Shown here piece after piece: positions 1 through 8,229 of a stretch of DNA of 64,000 nt. Under the pieces are notes generated by a model that did no database searches, had not been told where the DNA came from, and was given only the letters and a program-made list of their open reading frames with translations. Position numbers and translations under genes: made by a program. Source of the DNA: Saprospiraceae bacterium (GTDB lineage: Bacteria; Bacteroidota; Bacteroidia; Chitinophagales; Saprospiraceae). The stretch is from assembly GCA_016711125.1 (NCBI GenBank), contig JADJTQ010000002.1, forward strand, positions 62,001 through 126,000. The letters are read 5' to 3'. The first letter of the stretch is position 1. The number at the start of each line of letters is the position of its first letter.

Positions 1-516
1 TTTCATAATGACTGGGATATTGCTTGAAATAAAATGCGTCGGTACCAATCATGGTGCCTGCCTGAATGATTACCCGTTCTCCGATACTAGTATGGCTGCC
101 GATATAACAATTGGCCTGAATGTAAGTGTGAGCACCAATGATTACATGGTCACCGATCACCACCTGAGGCTCGATTATGGCCGAGGGATCAATCCGGGCA
201 GAGGAGCTGATCAATTGATTAAGCGGTTGGAATGGCCGGTGCTTAAAACTAAATTATTGTAAGCCTTAAACGGTTCATCTACCAGCAATAAACATTTGCC
301 AGCCGGACAAGCAACTTCCTTGTTGATAAGGATGATCGTCGCCGCCGATTTTAGACTTTTGTTGTAGTACTTTTCAATATCGACAAAAGTAATATCACCC
401 GGTACGACTTTATGAATTTCATTGATACCGTGAGCCCAAAGCGTTTCGTCTCCCACCAGTCTTGCTCCGATATCATCGGCAAGTGATTTAACTGAAATGG
501 GATCTTCAAAGCGCAT
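1..516 (-). CDS. lpxD: LpxD, UDP-3-O-acylglucosamine N-acyltransferase (partial, frameshifted)
   Basis: Third enzyme of lipid A synthesis in the cytoplasm; it adds the N-linked 3-hydroxyacyl chain to UDP-3-O-acylglucosamine. The first ~95 residues match the LpxD N-terminal uridine-binding domain (GINEIHKV, PGDITFVD, SAATIILINKEV). Reading stops at 211, but the other minus-strand frame continues directly with left-handed beta-helix hexapeptides (VVIGDHVIIGAHTYI, then GTMIGTDAFYFKQ) up to the window edge. The switch lies near the A-run at 245-248, where one missing base would restore a single frame. LpxD is normally essential in lipid A producers, so I read this as a sequence error rather than a pseudogene. 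The C-terminus lies outside the window. Confidence 0.85.
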
Positions 517-531
517 CAGCAGGATAATATT

Positions 532-2175
532 CTATGAATAAAGTTTCTGGTAATATTCGTGTGCCATCCGATTCGAATCAAAAAAGGGTACGACCTCCTT
601 CATGCTATTTTGCACGATTTTTTGCCATTCTTTTTTGGTTTTATAATACAGTGGCTTGATGTCATTATTTAAAATATCAAATGCACTTTTTAGATCTTGT
701 TCATCCTGATAGTCGACTGATTGGTTTAGATCGGCCACTGGGATAACAAAGGCATTATGATTATGCTTACCAAATTCGGGAATCCATCCATCGTTTGTGG
801 TAAAGTTTAAGCAGGCATTCATAGCAGCTGTCATACCACTGGTACCGGAAGCCTCACGCGTGACTCTCGGGGTATTAAGCCAAATATCTGAACCTTGTTT
901 CAGGAGTTTCGAAAGGGCCAACTCATAGTGCACCAACACTGCCGCATTTTTCAAGGGCTTACAAATATCCACTAATTTATTAAAAACAGAGATAGCCCCA
1001 TAATCCATTGGATAGGGCTTTCCTGCCCAGATCAATTGCACCGGCATATCCTGATCTTGTACCAATCTTGCAAAAGCATCGACATCCCAGGTGAGCAGAT
1101 CAGCTCTTTTATAGGGGGCAAATCTTCGGGCCCACACGATCGTCAATACATTTTCATCAAAGATCTTTCCTGTCTGATCAGCAATTTCCAGAAATAACTT
1201 CTTTTTAAGAGCCTTTTTTCGATTAGCAAGTGCTTCGGTATCACCATTGGCAAGATGCAATTTAAGTGCTTCATCGGTCCAGTATCCGGCGTGTTGTGCA
1301 TTGGTAATATGATCGATTTTACAAATGCCTTCAAATTCATTCCACATTTGACGGGCGACTTCGCCATGCAATTTAGATACTCCATTGGCTTTTCCGGATA
1401 GTCGGAGTGCCCCCAGGGTTAAATTGTATTGTTCCCCGCTAATTTGGGTAATCTCTCTTATTTCTTCGATGGGAGCATCATGAAAAAATCCCATTTTCTT
1501 CAGGAAAAGCATCTCATGCACTTCATTACCGGCGGGCACCGGGGTATGGGTCGTAAAGACAAATTGGTCTTTCAGCTTTTGCAAGCTCCGGTGTTTGTAG
1601 TACTCATAAAAAATCGCAGGGGCTCCGTGCGCTTCATTCAAATGGATTTTGTCGGGCTTATAATTTAAGAGCTCCAACAATTTACATCCGCCCTGCCCCA
1701 ATAAAATATACTGGGCAATTTTGGCAGCTGTATCCGAGTCGTACAAACGGTGGCTTATCGTTTGCGCCAAATAATCATTCTCGGGCAAGTCGGTCGATAA
1801 AAAATACATAGGTACGGTACCAAAGACTTCGGGAGCCAGATACCAGGCTTTCACTTTGACCGGATGACGGTCTACGGAGATATCAAATACGAGGTCGAGG
1901 TCCCGGAGAAAATTATAGTGGCGCTCCATAAAAAGCACATCCATGCCCTGATCGCGTTTGCGTTCCTGGTCATAGTATCCATACTTCCATAGAATGCCAA
2001 TTCCGATCAGGTTTTGCCGCAGATCGTATGCACTACGCATATGTGATCCGGCCAAGAAGCCAAGACCTCCGGAAAAGATCTTTAAGGACTGATCAATGCC
2101 AAACTCCATACTGAAATAAGCGATTCGTTTTTTATACTTCGAATCATAATCATATGGGTGTCGAAAAGTTTTCAT
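532..2175 (-). CDS. glgP: alpha-glucan phosphorylase-type protein (GT35)
   Basis: A 547-residue member of the short alpha-glucan phosphorylase family (GT35), which normally releases glucose-1-phosphate from glycogen or maltodextrin in the cytoplasm. Family motifs are seen: IAYFSMEFGID near the start, GGLGFLAGSH, a HLNEAHG segment, TTHTPVPAGNE, WARRFAPYKR and EASGTSGMTAAMN near residue 445. In classical members the residue after GTSGM is the pyridoxal-phosphate lysine; here it is Thr449 (codon ACA). Either this clade uses a different arrangement or the protein is not a phosphorylase in the usual sense. It ends 15 bases before lpxD on the same strand. Family assignment is firm; activity is uncertain. 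Confidence 0.8.
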   Translation of the reverse strand: MKTFRHPYDYDSKYKKRIAYFSMEFGIDQSLKIFSGGLGFLAGSHMRSAYDLRQNLIGIGILWKYGYYDQERKRDQGMDVLFMERHYNFLRDLDLVFDISVDRHPVKVKAWYLAPEVFGTVPMYFLSTDLPENDYLAQTISHRLYDSDTAAKIAQYILLGQGGCKLLELLNYKPDKIHLNEAHGAPAIFYEYYKHRSLQKLKDQFVFTTHTPVPAGNEVHEMLFLKKMGFFHDAPIEEIREITQISGEQYNLTLGALRLSGKANGVSKLHGEVARQMWNEFEGICKIDHITNAQHAGYWTDEALKLHLANGDTEALANRKKALKKKLFLEIADQTGKIFDENVLTIVWARRFAPYKRADLLTWDVDAFARLVQDQDMPVQLIWAGKPYPMDYGAISVFNKLVDICKPLKNAAVLVHYELALSKLLKQGSDIWLNTPRVTREASGTSGMTAAMNACLNFTTNDGWIPEFGKHNHNAFVIPVADLNQSVDYQDEQDLKSAFDILNNDIKPLYYKTKKEWQKIVQNSMKEVVPFFDSNRMAHEYYQKLYS

Positions 2176-2211
2176 CGTTTTGTTTGATCAAAGATTTTCA
2201 AAATAAGTTGG

Positions 2212-2219
2212 CAAAAATA
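2212..2219 (-). promoter_or_regulatory. -7 box upstream of the phosphorylase gene
   Basis: On the minus strand this reads TATTTTTG, fitting the Bacteroidota -7 consensus TAnnTTTG, 37 bases before the start codon. No clear -33 TTG was found at the expected distance. Confidence 0.4.
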
Positions 2220-2451
2220 ACAAAAGCCAGTAAGCAGAGTTAGCCTTATCTTTTAGGGCGGTCCTGAAAGCACAAAAAAAGATTAGAATGCATCTTCTGC
2301 TTCTACCACTTGCCGATTGTTCATGCAATATTCCTGGTTCTAATGTCATGGTGCCCCAGGGCGGGCTCCGATTTACAGAATGCCCCAGTACCCGCATTTG
2401 AACCTAATGCATGGTTATGTAAATTGAAAATCAGACAGCTTTCGATCAGCA

Positions 2452-3339
2452 CTACAACGAATAGGACAAGCCCACCACCCAATAGTTCTGTCCATCGGGT
2501 GATTCCACTTCCGCTTTTCGTAGTCCAAATTCCAAACCGACTCCAATGCCTTTCCATACATTAAAGCCAAAACCGTTGGTCCAGGTCCATTCTCCCAAAC
2601 TTGGATTGGCACTTTTGTAGGGCAGGAATGAAGACAAGTTAGATTTCCAGGTTAGCCCAGGCACCAGTTCTTTGGTATAATCTACCACGATTTTAGTACC
2701 CAGAGCTGATCCAAAAGTGGGATCATCCCCCAGAACAATGTGATAGTTGATTGGGTGCACTACAACTACCATATTACTAACCGGTGTCCAGGTAAAACCC
2801 ACCCCGAGGTCAAGGATACCCGGATTATTAAAATTAGATAAGATCGACGTATTGTAATCGAGTAAAGCTGAAGTTGCGAGCTTTGGTGTGATTTTGTAAC
2901 CAAAAAGTGATTGTATTTTTACGATATCAGCCACTTGTTCAAAATCAGCTTTCATATCATCATCTGCGTCGGTATCGAGCTTCAACCAACCCAGATTGAG
3001 TCCACCGCTGTTTCTCCAGAAATATTTTGGCTCATCGTAGTTCGCAAAGCCGTTTAGGCTGGCACGTATGGACGAGGATACGGCGTTGGGGTTTGCCCCC
3101 TTGATCCAATTATTAAAACTTGACAGATTAAAACCCAGGGTTCCAAAGGATCCGACATCCCAGCCGGGTAAAGCATCGATTTGAGCATTGAGGGTATTGA
3201 TCTCACCCTGGAGTGCAGAGAGTGCCCCTTGTTTCTCGGCCTTCATGGCTTTTAATTCATCGACAGTTTGAGCGTCGGCATCGTAAATAAAAAGCATTAG
3301 ACAGATCAATAATAAGGATTGGCATTTCATAAACATCAT
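2452..3339 (-). CDS. DUF3078 family outer-membrane-associated protein
   Basis: About 295 residues. A signal peptide (hydrophobic LLLICLMLFIY, cleavage after DADA) is followed by a short coiled coil (residues ~30-55, ELKAMKAEKQGALSAL) and a beta-rich body with alternating aromatic strands ending VVGLSYSL, as in outer-membrane barrels. The segment FNLSSFNNWIKGANPNAVSSS resembles the DUF3078 signature in which an S-x-F-x-N-W-x-x-G block precedes the barrel. The frame is open for ~135 more codons upstream, but that part overlaps hpt and lacks protein-like composition, so I place the start at the Met pair just before the signal peptide (3330 or 3339). Function unknown. Confidence 0.75.
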   Translation of the reverse strand: MMFMKCQSLLLICLMLFIYDADAQTVDELKAMKAEKQGALSALQGEINTLNAQIDALPGWDVGSFGTLGFNLSSFNNWIKGANPNAVSSSIRASLNGFANYDEPKYFWRNSGGLNLGWLKLDTDADDDMKADFEQVADIVKIQSLFGYKITPKLATSALLDYNTSILSNFNNPGILDLGVGFTWTPVSNMVVVVHPINYHIVLGDDPTFGSALGTKIVVDYTKELVPGLTWKSNLSSFLPYKSANPSLGEWTWTNGFGFNVWKGIGVGLEFGLRKAEVESPDGQNYWVVGLSYSL

Positions 3340-3486
3340 TTGTTGTTTTTGATTATGGTAAAAAGATTTTAGTGGGTAAACAGAGGGATCTAATCGCGGT
3401 GTAACGATATCTGGGAAGTATTTGGTTATCTTTCGAAGGTCTAATAGTGGTTGGTTTCCGAAGATATTTTCGGTTGGGATCGAGTG

Positions 3487-3494
3487 CAAAGATA
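3487..3494 (-). promoter_or_regulatory. -7 box in the hpt / DUF3078 divergent region
   Basis: Minus-strand TATCTTTG, a full match to TAnnTTTG, about 150 bases upstream of the DUF3078 start. It supports the downstream start chosen for that gene and implies a long 5' leader. Confidence 0.4.
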
Positions 3495-3522
3495 CATTTT
3501 TTGATAAATAGAATATTTCGAT

Positions 3523-4089
3523 ATGAAAAAACGGCCCGCCGTAGATCTGCAAGTCACCATTGGTAGCCGGGTATTTGTCAAATATCTGGGCCGTGATGCC
3601 ATCAGGGCCAGAATTCGGGAATTGGGTAGGGATATTTCGGTAGACTACCGGGATAAGTATCCGGTGTTTATTGTGATTTTGAATGGTGCCTTCATGTTTG
3701 CTGCTGATCTGGTACGGGCTACTTCGTTGGAATGTGAACTCCAATTTGTCAAGTTGGCATCATATGAAGACATTCACTCCACTGGGAAAGTCAAAAAAAT
3801 CATCGGTTTACCGGTACCCTTAACCGACCGCCATGTCATTGTCGTAGAAGACATCGTCGATACGGGAAGGACAATGCTCACGATGATCGAAGACCTAAAG
3901 CAAATGAAACCGGCATCTCTGAGTATCGCTACCTTATTACTGAAGCCAGATTGTCTCCAGGTGCCAATTGATTCTTCCTATGTTGGCTTTGAGATACCGG
4001 ATGCATTTGTGATCGGCTATGGCCTTGATCTGGATGGCAAGGCACGCAATCTTCCGGATATCTATCAGTTGAAGTCAGATCATAGTTGA
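3523..4089 (+). CDS. hpt: hypoxanthine phosphoribosyltransferase
   Basis: A 188-residue purine salvage enzyme that makes IMP or GMP from hypoxanthine or guanine and PRPP in the cytoplasm. The PRPP-binding motif VIVVEDIVDTGRTM lies at residues ~105-120. Other family landmarks are VFIVILNGAFMFAADLVR (pyrophosphate loop region), LASYEDIHSTGKV (the flexible SY loop) and FEIPDAFVIGYGLD near the C-terminus. Length is typical. It is divergent from the DUF3078 gene and followed by about 310 bases before tRNA-Gln. Confidence 0.95.
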   Translation: MKKRPAVDLQVTIGSRVFVKYLGRDAIRARIRELGRDISVDYRDKYPVFIVILNGAFMFAADLVRATSLECELQFVKLASYEDIHSTGKVKKIIGLPVPLTDRHVIVVEDIVDTGRTMLTMIEDLKQMKPASLSIATLLLKPDCLQVPIDSSYVGFEIPDAFVIGYGLDLDGKARNLPDIYQLKSDHS

Positions 4090-4350
4090 TCCCCTCTTTG
4101 CGAGCTACGTTAGCTTAAGTGCATGCTGAGCTTCCCATAGAAGTAATTTGGCTCTTGCCCAGCAATATTGGTCTTTGGAAGCCGCAGAATATAAATTCTG
4201 CTCTCTCCCATAGCGAGAGAGGAAGTACCCCACTAAATATGGGTAATAGGGCGGGGTAAAATGAATTTTCAAGTCTCTTTACTCATGATCTGATGCAAGC
4301 AAGAAGCGAAGCAGATTCTGACCATGTTGTATTTTTTTACTCAGAGATGC
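4090..4350. other. intergenic, hpt to tRNA-Gln promoter
   Basis: No convincing reading frame. A short inverted segment (CTCTCTCCCATAGCGAGAGAG, around 4201-4221) can fold, but it is not followed by a T-run, so I do not call a terminator. Confidence 0.4.
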
Positions 4351-4351
4351 C

Positions 4352-4378
4352 TTGTAAATCAAAAATATCCTAAATTTG
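4352..4378 (+). promoter_or_regulatory. tRNA-Gln promoter
   Basis: TTG at 4352-4354, a 16-base spacer, then TAAATTTG at 4371-4378, matching the Bacteroidota -33/-7 form. It lies 28 bases before the tRNA. Confidence 0.6.
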
Positions 4379-4405
4379 CAGTCGCTTTCAAAGGAGAGCA
4401 AAGCT

Positions 4406-4480
4406 AGACCTATGGTGTAATTGGTAACACATCAGATTTTGGTTCTGTCGTTCTAGGTTCGAGTCCTAGTAGGTCTACCA
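4406..4480 (+). tRNA. tRNA-Gln (anticodon TTG)
   Basis: Cloverleaf: acceptor AGACCTA paired with TAGGTCT, U8, D-stem GTGT/ACAC, anticodon loop TTTTGGT with anticodon TTG, T-arm CTAGG TTCGAGT CCTAG, discriminator A and encoded CCA at 4478-4480. Its 3' part (4454-4478) is duplicated at 12731-12755, marking it as the attachment site of the integrated element. Insertion regenerated an intact tRNA 3' end. Confidence 0.95.
4454..4478 (+). repeat. left attachment repeat, inside tRNA-Gln
   Basis: 25 bases from the T-arm to C74 of the tRNA, identical to 12731-12755. Bases on either side differ (C before and C after here; A before and T after at the right copy), so 25 bp is the full identity. Confidence 0.9.
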
Positions 4481-4491
4481 CTTAAAACAAG

Positions 4492-4520
4492 CAACTCATT
4501 GATTATCAATGGGTTGTTTT
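4492..4520 (+). terminator. element-borne terminator after tRNA-Gln
   Basis: Eleven-base-pair stem CAACTCATTGA / TCAATGGGTTG (one G-U), three-base loop, then TTTT. It lies 12 bases beyond the tRNA and replaces the chromosomal terminator displaced to 12773. Confidence 0.75.
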
Positions 4521-4536
4521 TATTTTAGGGTCTTAG

Positions 4537-4561
4537 GTAGTCGATTTTGTAGTCGGTATTC
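4537..4561 (+). repeat. subterminal 25-bp repeat, left copy
   Basis: Identical and in the same orientation to 12616-12640. Each copy holds two GTAGTCG heptamers 12 bases apart. It lies about 60 bases inside the left attachment repeat, the position expected for integrase arm-type sites. Confidence 0.7.
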
Positions 4562-4585
4562 TGCTATTTATACTCCTCTTTGTGC

Positions 4586-5017
4586 TTAAATAATACCCTC
4601 ATCAGCCAGACTAAGGTATGATACAGAGGTGATAATCAGATGGTCAAGCACTTGTATTTTAAGGATCTCACCAGCCTTTTTAATCTCGGAAGTGAGTTTT
4701 ATGTCTTGATTAGAAGGCTTCAGATTACCGGAAGGATGATTGTGGGCTAAGATTATTGATGCCGAATTGGAGAGTAGCGCACCTTGCATAATCTTACGGA
4801 TATCAACTAAACAAGCATCAAGAGAGCCGTCTGCAATTTTGTGAATGCCGAGAACCTCATTACTTCTGGATAAGTAGACCACCACAAAACTTTCATAATA
4901 GTCAATGGTATGAACATCCCAATATGATCGAAGCAATCGGTCGATATCTTTTGAAGAGGTGATTTTAATCCCGGTAGATTTGCGACGGTAGGTGAGTTTT
5001 ATTTCTGATGCTTTCAT
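4586..5017 (-). CDS. RadC-like JAB-domain protein
   Basis: About 143 residues from the Met at 5017; an in-frame ATG at 5050 would add 11. The RadC/MPN+ metal-binding motif is intact: HNHPSGNLKPSNQD (H-x-H-P-S then S-x-x-D). The N-terminal helix-hairpin-helix domain of housekeeping RadC is absent, as in the short RadC-like proteins common on Bacteroidota mobile elements. Despite the historical name, a DNA repair role is not established. It is transcribed divergently from the XRE regulator, with a palindromic control region between them. Confidence 0.85.
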   Translation of the reverse strand: MKASEIKLTYRRKSTGIKITSSKDIDRLLRSYWDVHTIDYYESFVVVYLSRSNEVLGIHKIADGSLDACLVDIRKIMQGALLSNSASIILAHNHPSGNLKPSNQDIKLTSEIKKAGEILKIQVLDHLIITSVSYLSLADEGII

Positions 5018-5068
5018 AATACAATCAACATTTGTATTTTTACATTTCAAATGTAAGTGTTAATTGCA

Positions 5069-5090
5069 TGTAATACAAGAATTGATTACA
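5069..5090. promoter_or_regulatory. probable operator between radC-like gene and XRE regulator
   Basis: Inverted repeat TGTAAT-N10-ATTACA. Further partial copies follow: GTAATTAC at 5101-5108, and ATACAAG (5073-5079) facing CTTGTAT (5117-5123). Clustered half-sites in a divergent promoter region suggest binding of the XRE protein to its own control region. Confidence 0.5.
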
Positions 5091-5124
5091 TTATTTTCAC
5101 GTAATTACAAACATTACTTGTATA

Positions 5125-5391
5125 ATGAATATTTTAAAACTAAAAGAAGTCCTCCAAGAGAAGAATATAACAGGCAAAGACCTGTCAGTTAAGCTAGGTG
5201 TCAGCCAGAATACCGTTTCTAACATTGTCAACGGATATAGCTTTCCAAAGCCCTCCTTGCTAGTAGACATTGCCAAGGAACTCAACGTTGACCTTCGAGA
5301 TCTTTTTGTCAGCACCAAGGTAAGGGACTTAAGTGATCCGGCATCGGCGATAAAAGAAATTAAACGAATCGTGGATGGTGTAAAGGTCTAA
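5125..5391 (+). CDS. XRE-family transcriptional regulator
   Basis: 88 residues. A Cro/CI-type helix-turn-helix fills residues ~3-60 (LKEVLQEKNITGKDLSVKL, then GVSQNTVSNIVNGYSFPKP and LNVDLRDLF). A short C-terminal tail ends in IKEIKRIVDGVKV. Size and place, divergent from radC at the left end of the element, suggest the immunity-type switch of the element. The start ATG overlaps the last operator half-site region, consistent with autoregulation. Confidence 0.88.
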   Translation: MNILKLKEVLQEKNITGKDLSVKLGVSQNTVSNIVNGYSFPKPSLLVDIAKELNVDLRDLFVSTKVRDLSDPASAIKEIKRIVDGVKV

Positions 5392-5778
5392 ATGGTGGCA
5401 CGCCTGATTTTAATGTGATTTAATGGGTCCCATATTGCGATAATTAGACCTAGGGGGGTATGATGAAAATAGGGCTGCTTCAATGACCGGAGCTATGGTG
5501 GGTATATGAAAACAGCCATACATTCTGTAGGATTTGGGTGATTTTTATTCTTTATTTTCATCTATTTGCCTTGAAATTCCGGCACAATCACTTTCCACCT
5601 ATCATGTAAGAACATGGTTTATCTAGTATTAGGTACTAGAATCATCGCCTTCAAAATAAAGTTCTCAAAACGCGGTGAAACGGGTGGGTTTATGTCGGCG
5701 TAGGTCAAGACATTTACATTTACTTCAATTTCCGCTAGCTGGAATATTAATAGCAGAAGACTTGCTGAGGACCACATT
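5392..5778. other. gene-free stretch inside the element
   Basis: 387 bases between the XRE gene and the 3' end of the FISUMP gene. No reading frame or hairpin with a T-run that I can support. Confidence 0.4.
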
Positions 5779-7440
5779 TTAGTTTCTGATACATCGAACT
5801 GACGCTCCTACCTGATTAAAAGTGCTGTTCCGGTTTACATCACCATAGAAATACACTAGCTCTCGGTAGAATGCGTCCGTCCCACCATTTGCAGTAGCTG
5901 TCCACCAATAGCCAAGTTGACCCATTGCGTCGAACATTCCAGAATTATCCCGGAAACCTGTTCCAACACCAGAAAAACCGCTCTCATTAGTAGCTCCTGC
6001 GTTTGGGTCATCCCATTGGCTAGTTTCCTTCATTCTGCCACCAGATATAGCACTCTGTGTTCCGATTACAGTTGGATTTATCATTCCCGGATGCAAATAG
6101 TCTATTAGACCATTCCAATCAGCATCTGTTGGTACATGCCACCTATCTGGACAAAGACTATCACCTGAGACAGCAAACCAGTTGTATAGTTTCCCATATG
6201 GTTCATTGAAACCTGGATTGTTGTCGTAGTAACACCATGCACCAGCAGTTAAGCCTGACCAAATAGCGTCATTTGTGATTTGGTCGATTGTTGTACCTTC
6301 TCTATAAGAGGTTACGCGTAGATTTTCTGCCATCCATTCCTGACCGCCAATGATAATTGTTTTGTAGGTATTCCCACTTTGGTCAATAAGCTCACCAACC
6401 TTTGCACCTCCCGTCAATGAAATCCATGTAATTCCATTCCAGCCCTGAAAATCCGATCCATTCCATCGAATAGTTCCGGGGGTCGGGTTACTCACTTGAT
6501 TAACTTCATTTAGGGTAATTTTTTCAGCATGGACCGTTGCCCCACTGTCCTGACCCATATAGACATCTTCAATAAACTCATTTCCAAGAACCACGGAATT
6601 GTCTTTAATACCTGAAGAGTTAGCTCCGATTACGATTTGGTTGCTTGCTACCGTATCTAATGCTGTACTAACTGATCCGATAAAGATGCTTCCATGGCTT
6701 TGTTTGAGATTAAAACCTGAATTTGTCCCTACAAAAGTATTGTGATCACCTTTAGTATTTTCGCCCGCAGACTTTCCTATGGCAACATTACTGCTCGATG
6801 TGGTCCCAGGATTTCTCATTGCATCTGCTCCCACAGCTGTGTTCGAAGCACCATCTACTAAATCCAAGAGGGAACTGCCCCCAACAGCTGTATTATCACC
6901 ACCCAAAGTCAATGTCCTCAATGATCCTGAACCAATTGCAGTATTTCCTCTTGATTTAGAATTCTCTAGCGCCCAGGCTCCAACAGCTACTTCCTGGTGC
7001 CCTTGCCCCCCATCTCCTGACTCTGTATTGCTATAAAGTGCCCGATAACCAATAGCCGTATTATAGGTACCAATTGTATTGCTATGACCAGCGTATGCCC
7101 CAAGAAATGTATTGTGACTGCCAGTGGTGTTAAAAAGACCAGCAAGTCTACCGAAGAAAGAGTTTTCAATACCCTCCGTATTATCCTGACCAGCACCATT
7201 TCCAAAAAAAGAATTATCGCCACCTACATTATTGGTTGCACCCGCATGGTAACCGAAGAAAGAGTTTCTGTAACCCGTTGTGTTCACCTTGCCAGCATTT
7301 GTGCCAAAAAATGAATTTTCACCCCCAGTGGTGTTGCTAAAACCTGAATAAGAACCAACAAAAGTGTTTAATCTAGGTGTCCCATAAATCGTATTTAGTC
7401 CCGCTTTAGTCCCAATATTCACCGAAGTGCTATCATCCAT
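5779..7440 (-). pseudogene. FISUMP-domain secreted-type protein, 5'-truncated
   Basis: 553 codons from an internal Met. Residues ~1-300 are repeated GxxNSFFGxxAG / NTAIGxxAL units, the beta-solenoid-like repeats found in Bacteroidota surface proteins. After a WNGSDFQGWNG linker comes a FISUMP domain (GGQEWMAENLRVTSY, GKLYNWFAV, RWHVPTDADWN, ending GASVRCIRN). The frame is open upstream of the Met, encoding a family-like HLDVEGHSKIRGNLDIG, then meets a TAG near 7496 and more stops. No signal peptide exists, so the 5' end appears lost. Such a protein is an unusual passenger for a replication-type island; either it is a remnant or cargo inactivated after capture. Confidence 0.7.
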
Positions 7441-7549
7441 ATGACCAATATCAAGATTCCCGCGGATTTTGCTATGACCCTCGACATCTAAATGCTAAAC
7501 ACTCAAAGGACAGGTAAAAATCAATTTCTATCATTCTCTCAGAAATAAA

Positions 7550-7675
7550 ATGAAGCGTGACAATAAAGGTGCACCTTCCGAAATGATGAGTAGTACAACT
7601 AAGGATGCCTTGATTAAGTTCTATCAAGAATGCATTGACGAACTGAAATCAAACAAATATTTCAGGGCAACATAA
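7550..7675 (+). CDS. small hypothetical ORF (41 aa)
   Basis: ATG to TAA frame with a charged, helix-prone product (ALIKFYQECIDELKSNKYF). It lies between the truncated FISUMP gene and the HTH gene on the same strand as the replication module. No family recognised; it could be chance. Confidence 0.25.
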   Translation: MKRDNKGAPSEMMSSTTKDALIKFYQECIDELKSNKYFRAT

Positions 7676-7773
7676 ATCATTGATTTTCTTTTAGTTAAGA
7701 TAGTTCCCACCGTTTTGGGAACTAGCATTCCATTGTACAATAAGCGAGATTGCAGGCTCAATTAGGACCCGCA

Positions 7774-8100
7774 ATGGATTTAAACAACATCCTACAAAAT
7801 GAAATCGAAAAAGCCGTAGCCAAGCAGGTTGCGAGCGAACTCGATGTCCTTTTGGCGGAAATGACTAAGGTAATCCTCCGACCAGGATTTGAATCCTGGG
7901 GAAGATATCTATCACGTCAACAGGCCATGGCTTATACCGGATATTCATCCCGCGGTGGTCTGAAGTCATACTTGGAGCGTAACAAAATACGAATCATACC
8001 TAACGGAGGTGGCAAGAACGAGCGGGTGGATCGCGAAGACATTGACCGAGCGATGATGCGTGATCGAGTAGAAGAGTATAAAAAACAACTAAAAATATAA
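7774..8100 (+). CDS. excisionase-like helix-turn-helix protein
   Basis: 108 residues from the ATG at 7774; an upstream TTG at 7750 is in frame but less likely. The C-terminal half (residues ~48-90, YLSRQQAMAYTGYSSRGGLKSY, then INPNGGGKN-like IIPNGGGKN and VDREDIDRAM) follows the layout of MerR-type excisionases and helix-turn-helix domains of Bacteroidota integrative elements: recognition helix, wing, then a DRxDID segment. The N-terminal half is a helical stretch. It precedes the prim-pol gene on the same strand, with a hairpin between. I infer a role in excision or in control of the replication genes. Confidence 0.7.
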   Translation: MDLNNILQNEIEKAVAKQVASELDVLLAEMTKVILRPGFESWGRYLSRQQAMAYTGYSSRGGLKSYLERNKIRIIPNGGGKNERVDREDIDRAMMRDRVEEYKKQLKI

Positions 8101-8170
8101 ATAATGAATAAAGATCGTGCTCCGCCTGTAAACAAACCAATTCACCCAAGGTACCCAGTAAACTCAAAAA

Positions 8171-8195
8171 GAGCCGCTGATAAGAACAGCGGCTC
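8171..8195 (+). terminator. hairpin between HTH gene and prim-pol gene
   Basis: Perfect nine-base-pair stem GAGCCGCTG / CAGCGGCTC with a seven-base loop, followed after CCAA by a T-run. It would end transcription from the HTH gene or attenuate reading into the primase gene. Confidence 0.65.
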
Positions 8196-8229
8196 CCAAT
8201 TTTTAAAAAATTAAAAATTTAATTGCCTT

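Noticed and set aside
4201..4221. CTCTC...GAGAG hairpin after hpt as a terminator.
   Set aside because: No T-run follows and the stem is short, so termination is not supported.
7084..7314. Open frames on the plus strand through the FISUMP gene and similar frames opposite other repeat genes.
   Set aside because: They mirror repeated codons of the real gene on the other strand and have no protein-like features of their own.
8104..8214. A 36-codon plus-strand frame after the excisionase-like gene.
   Set aside because: Its second half is the terminator hairpin and A/T-run, which better explain the sequence.
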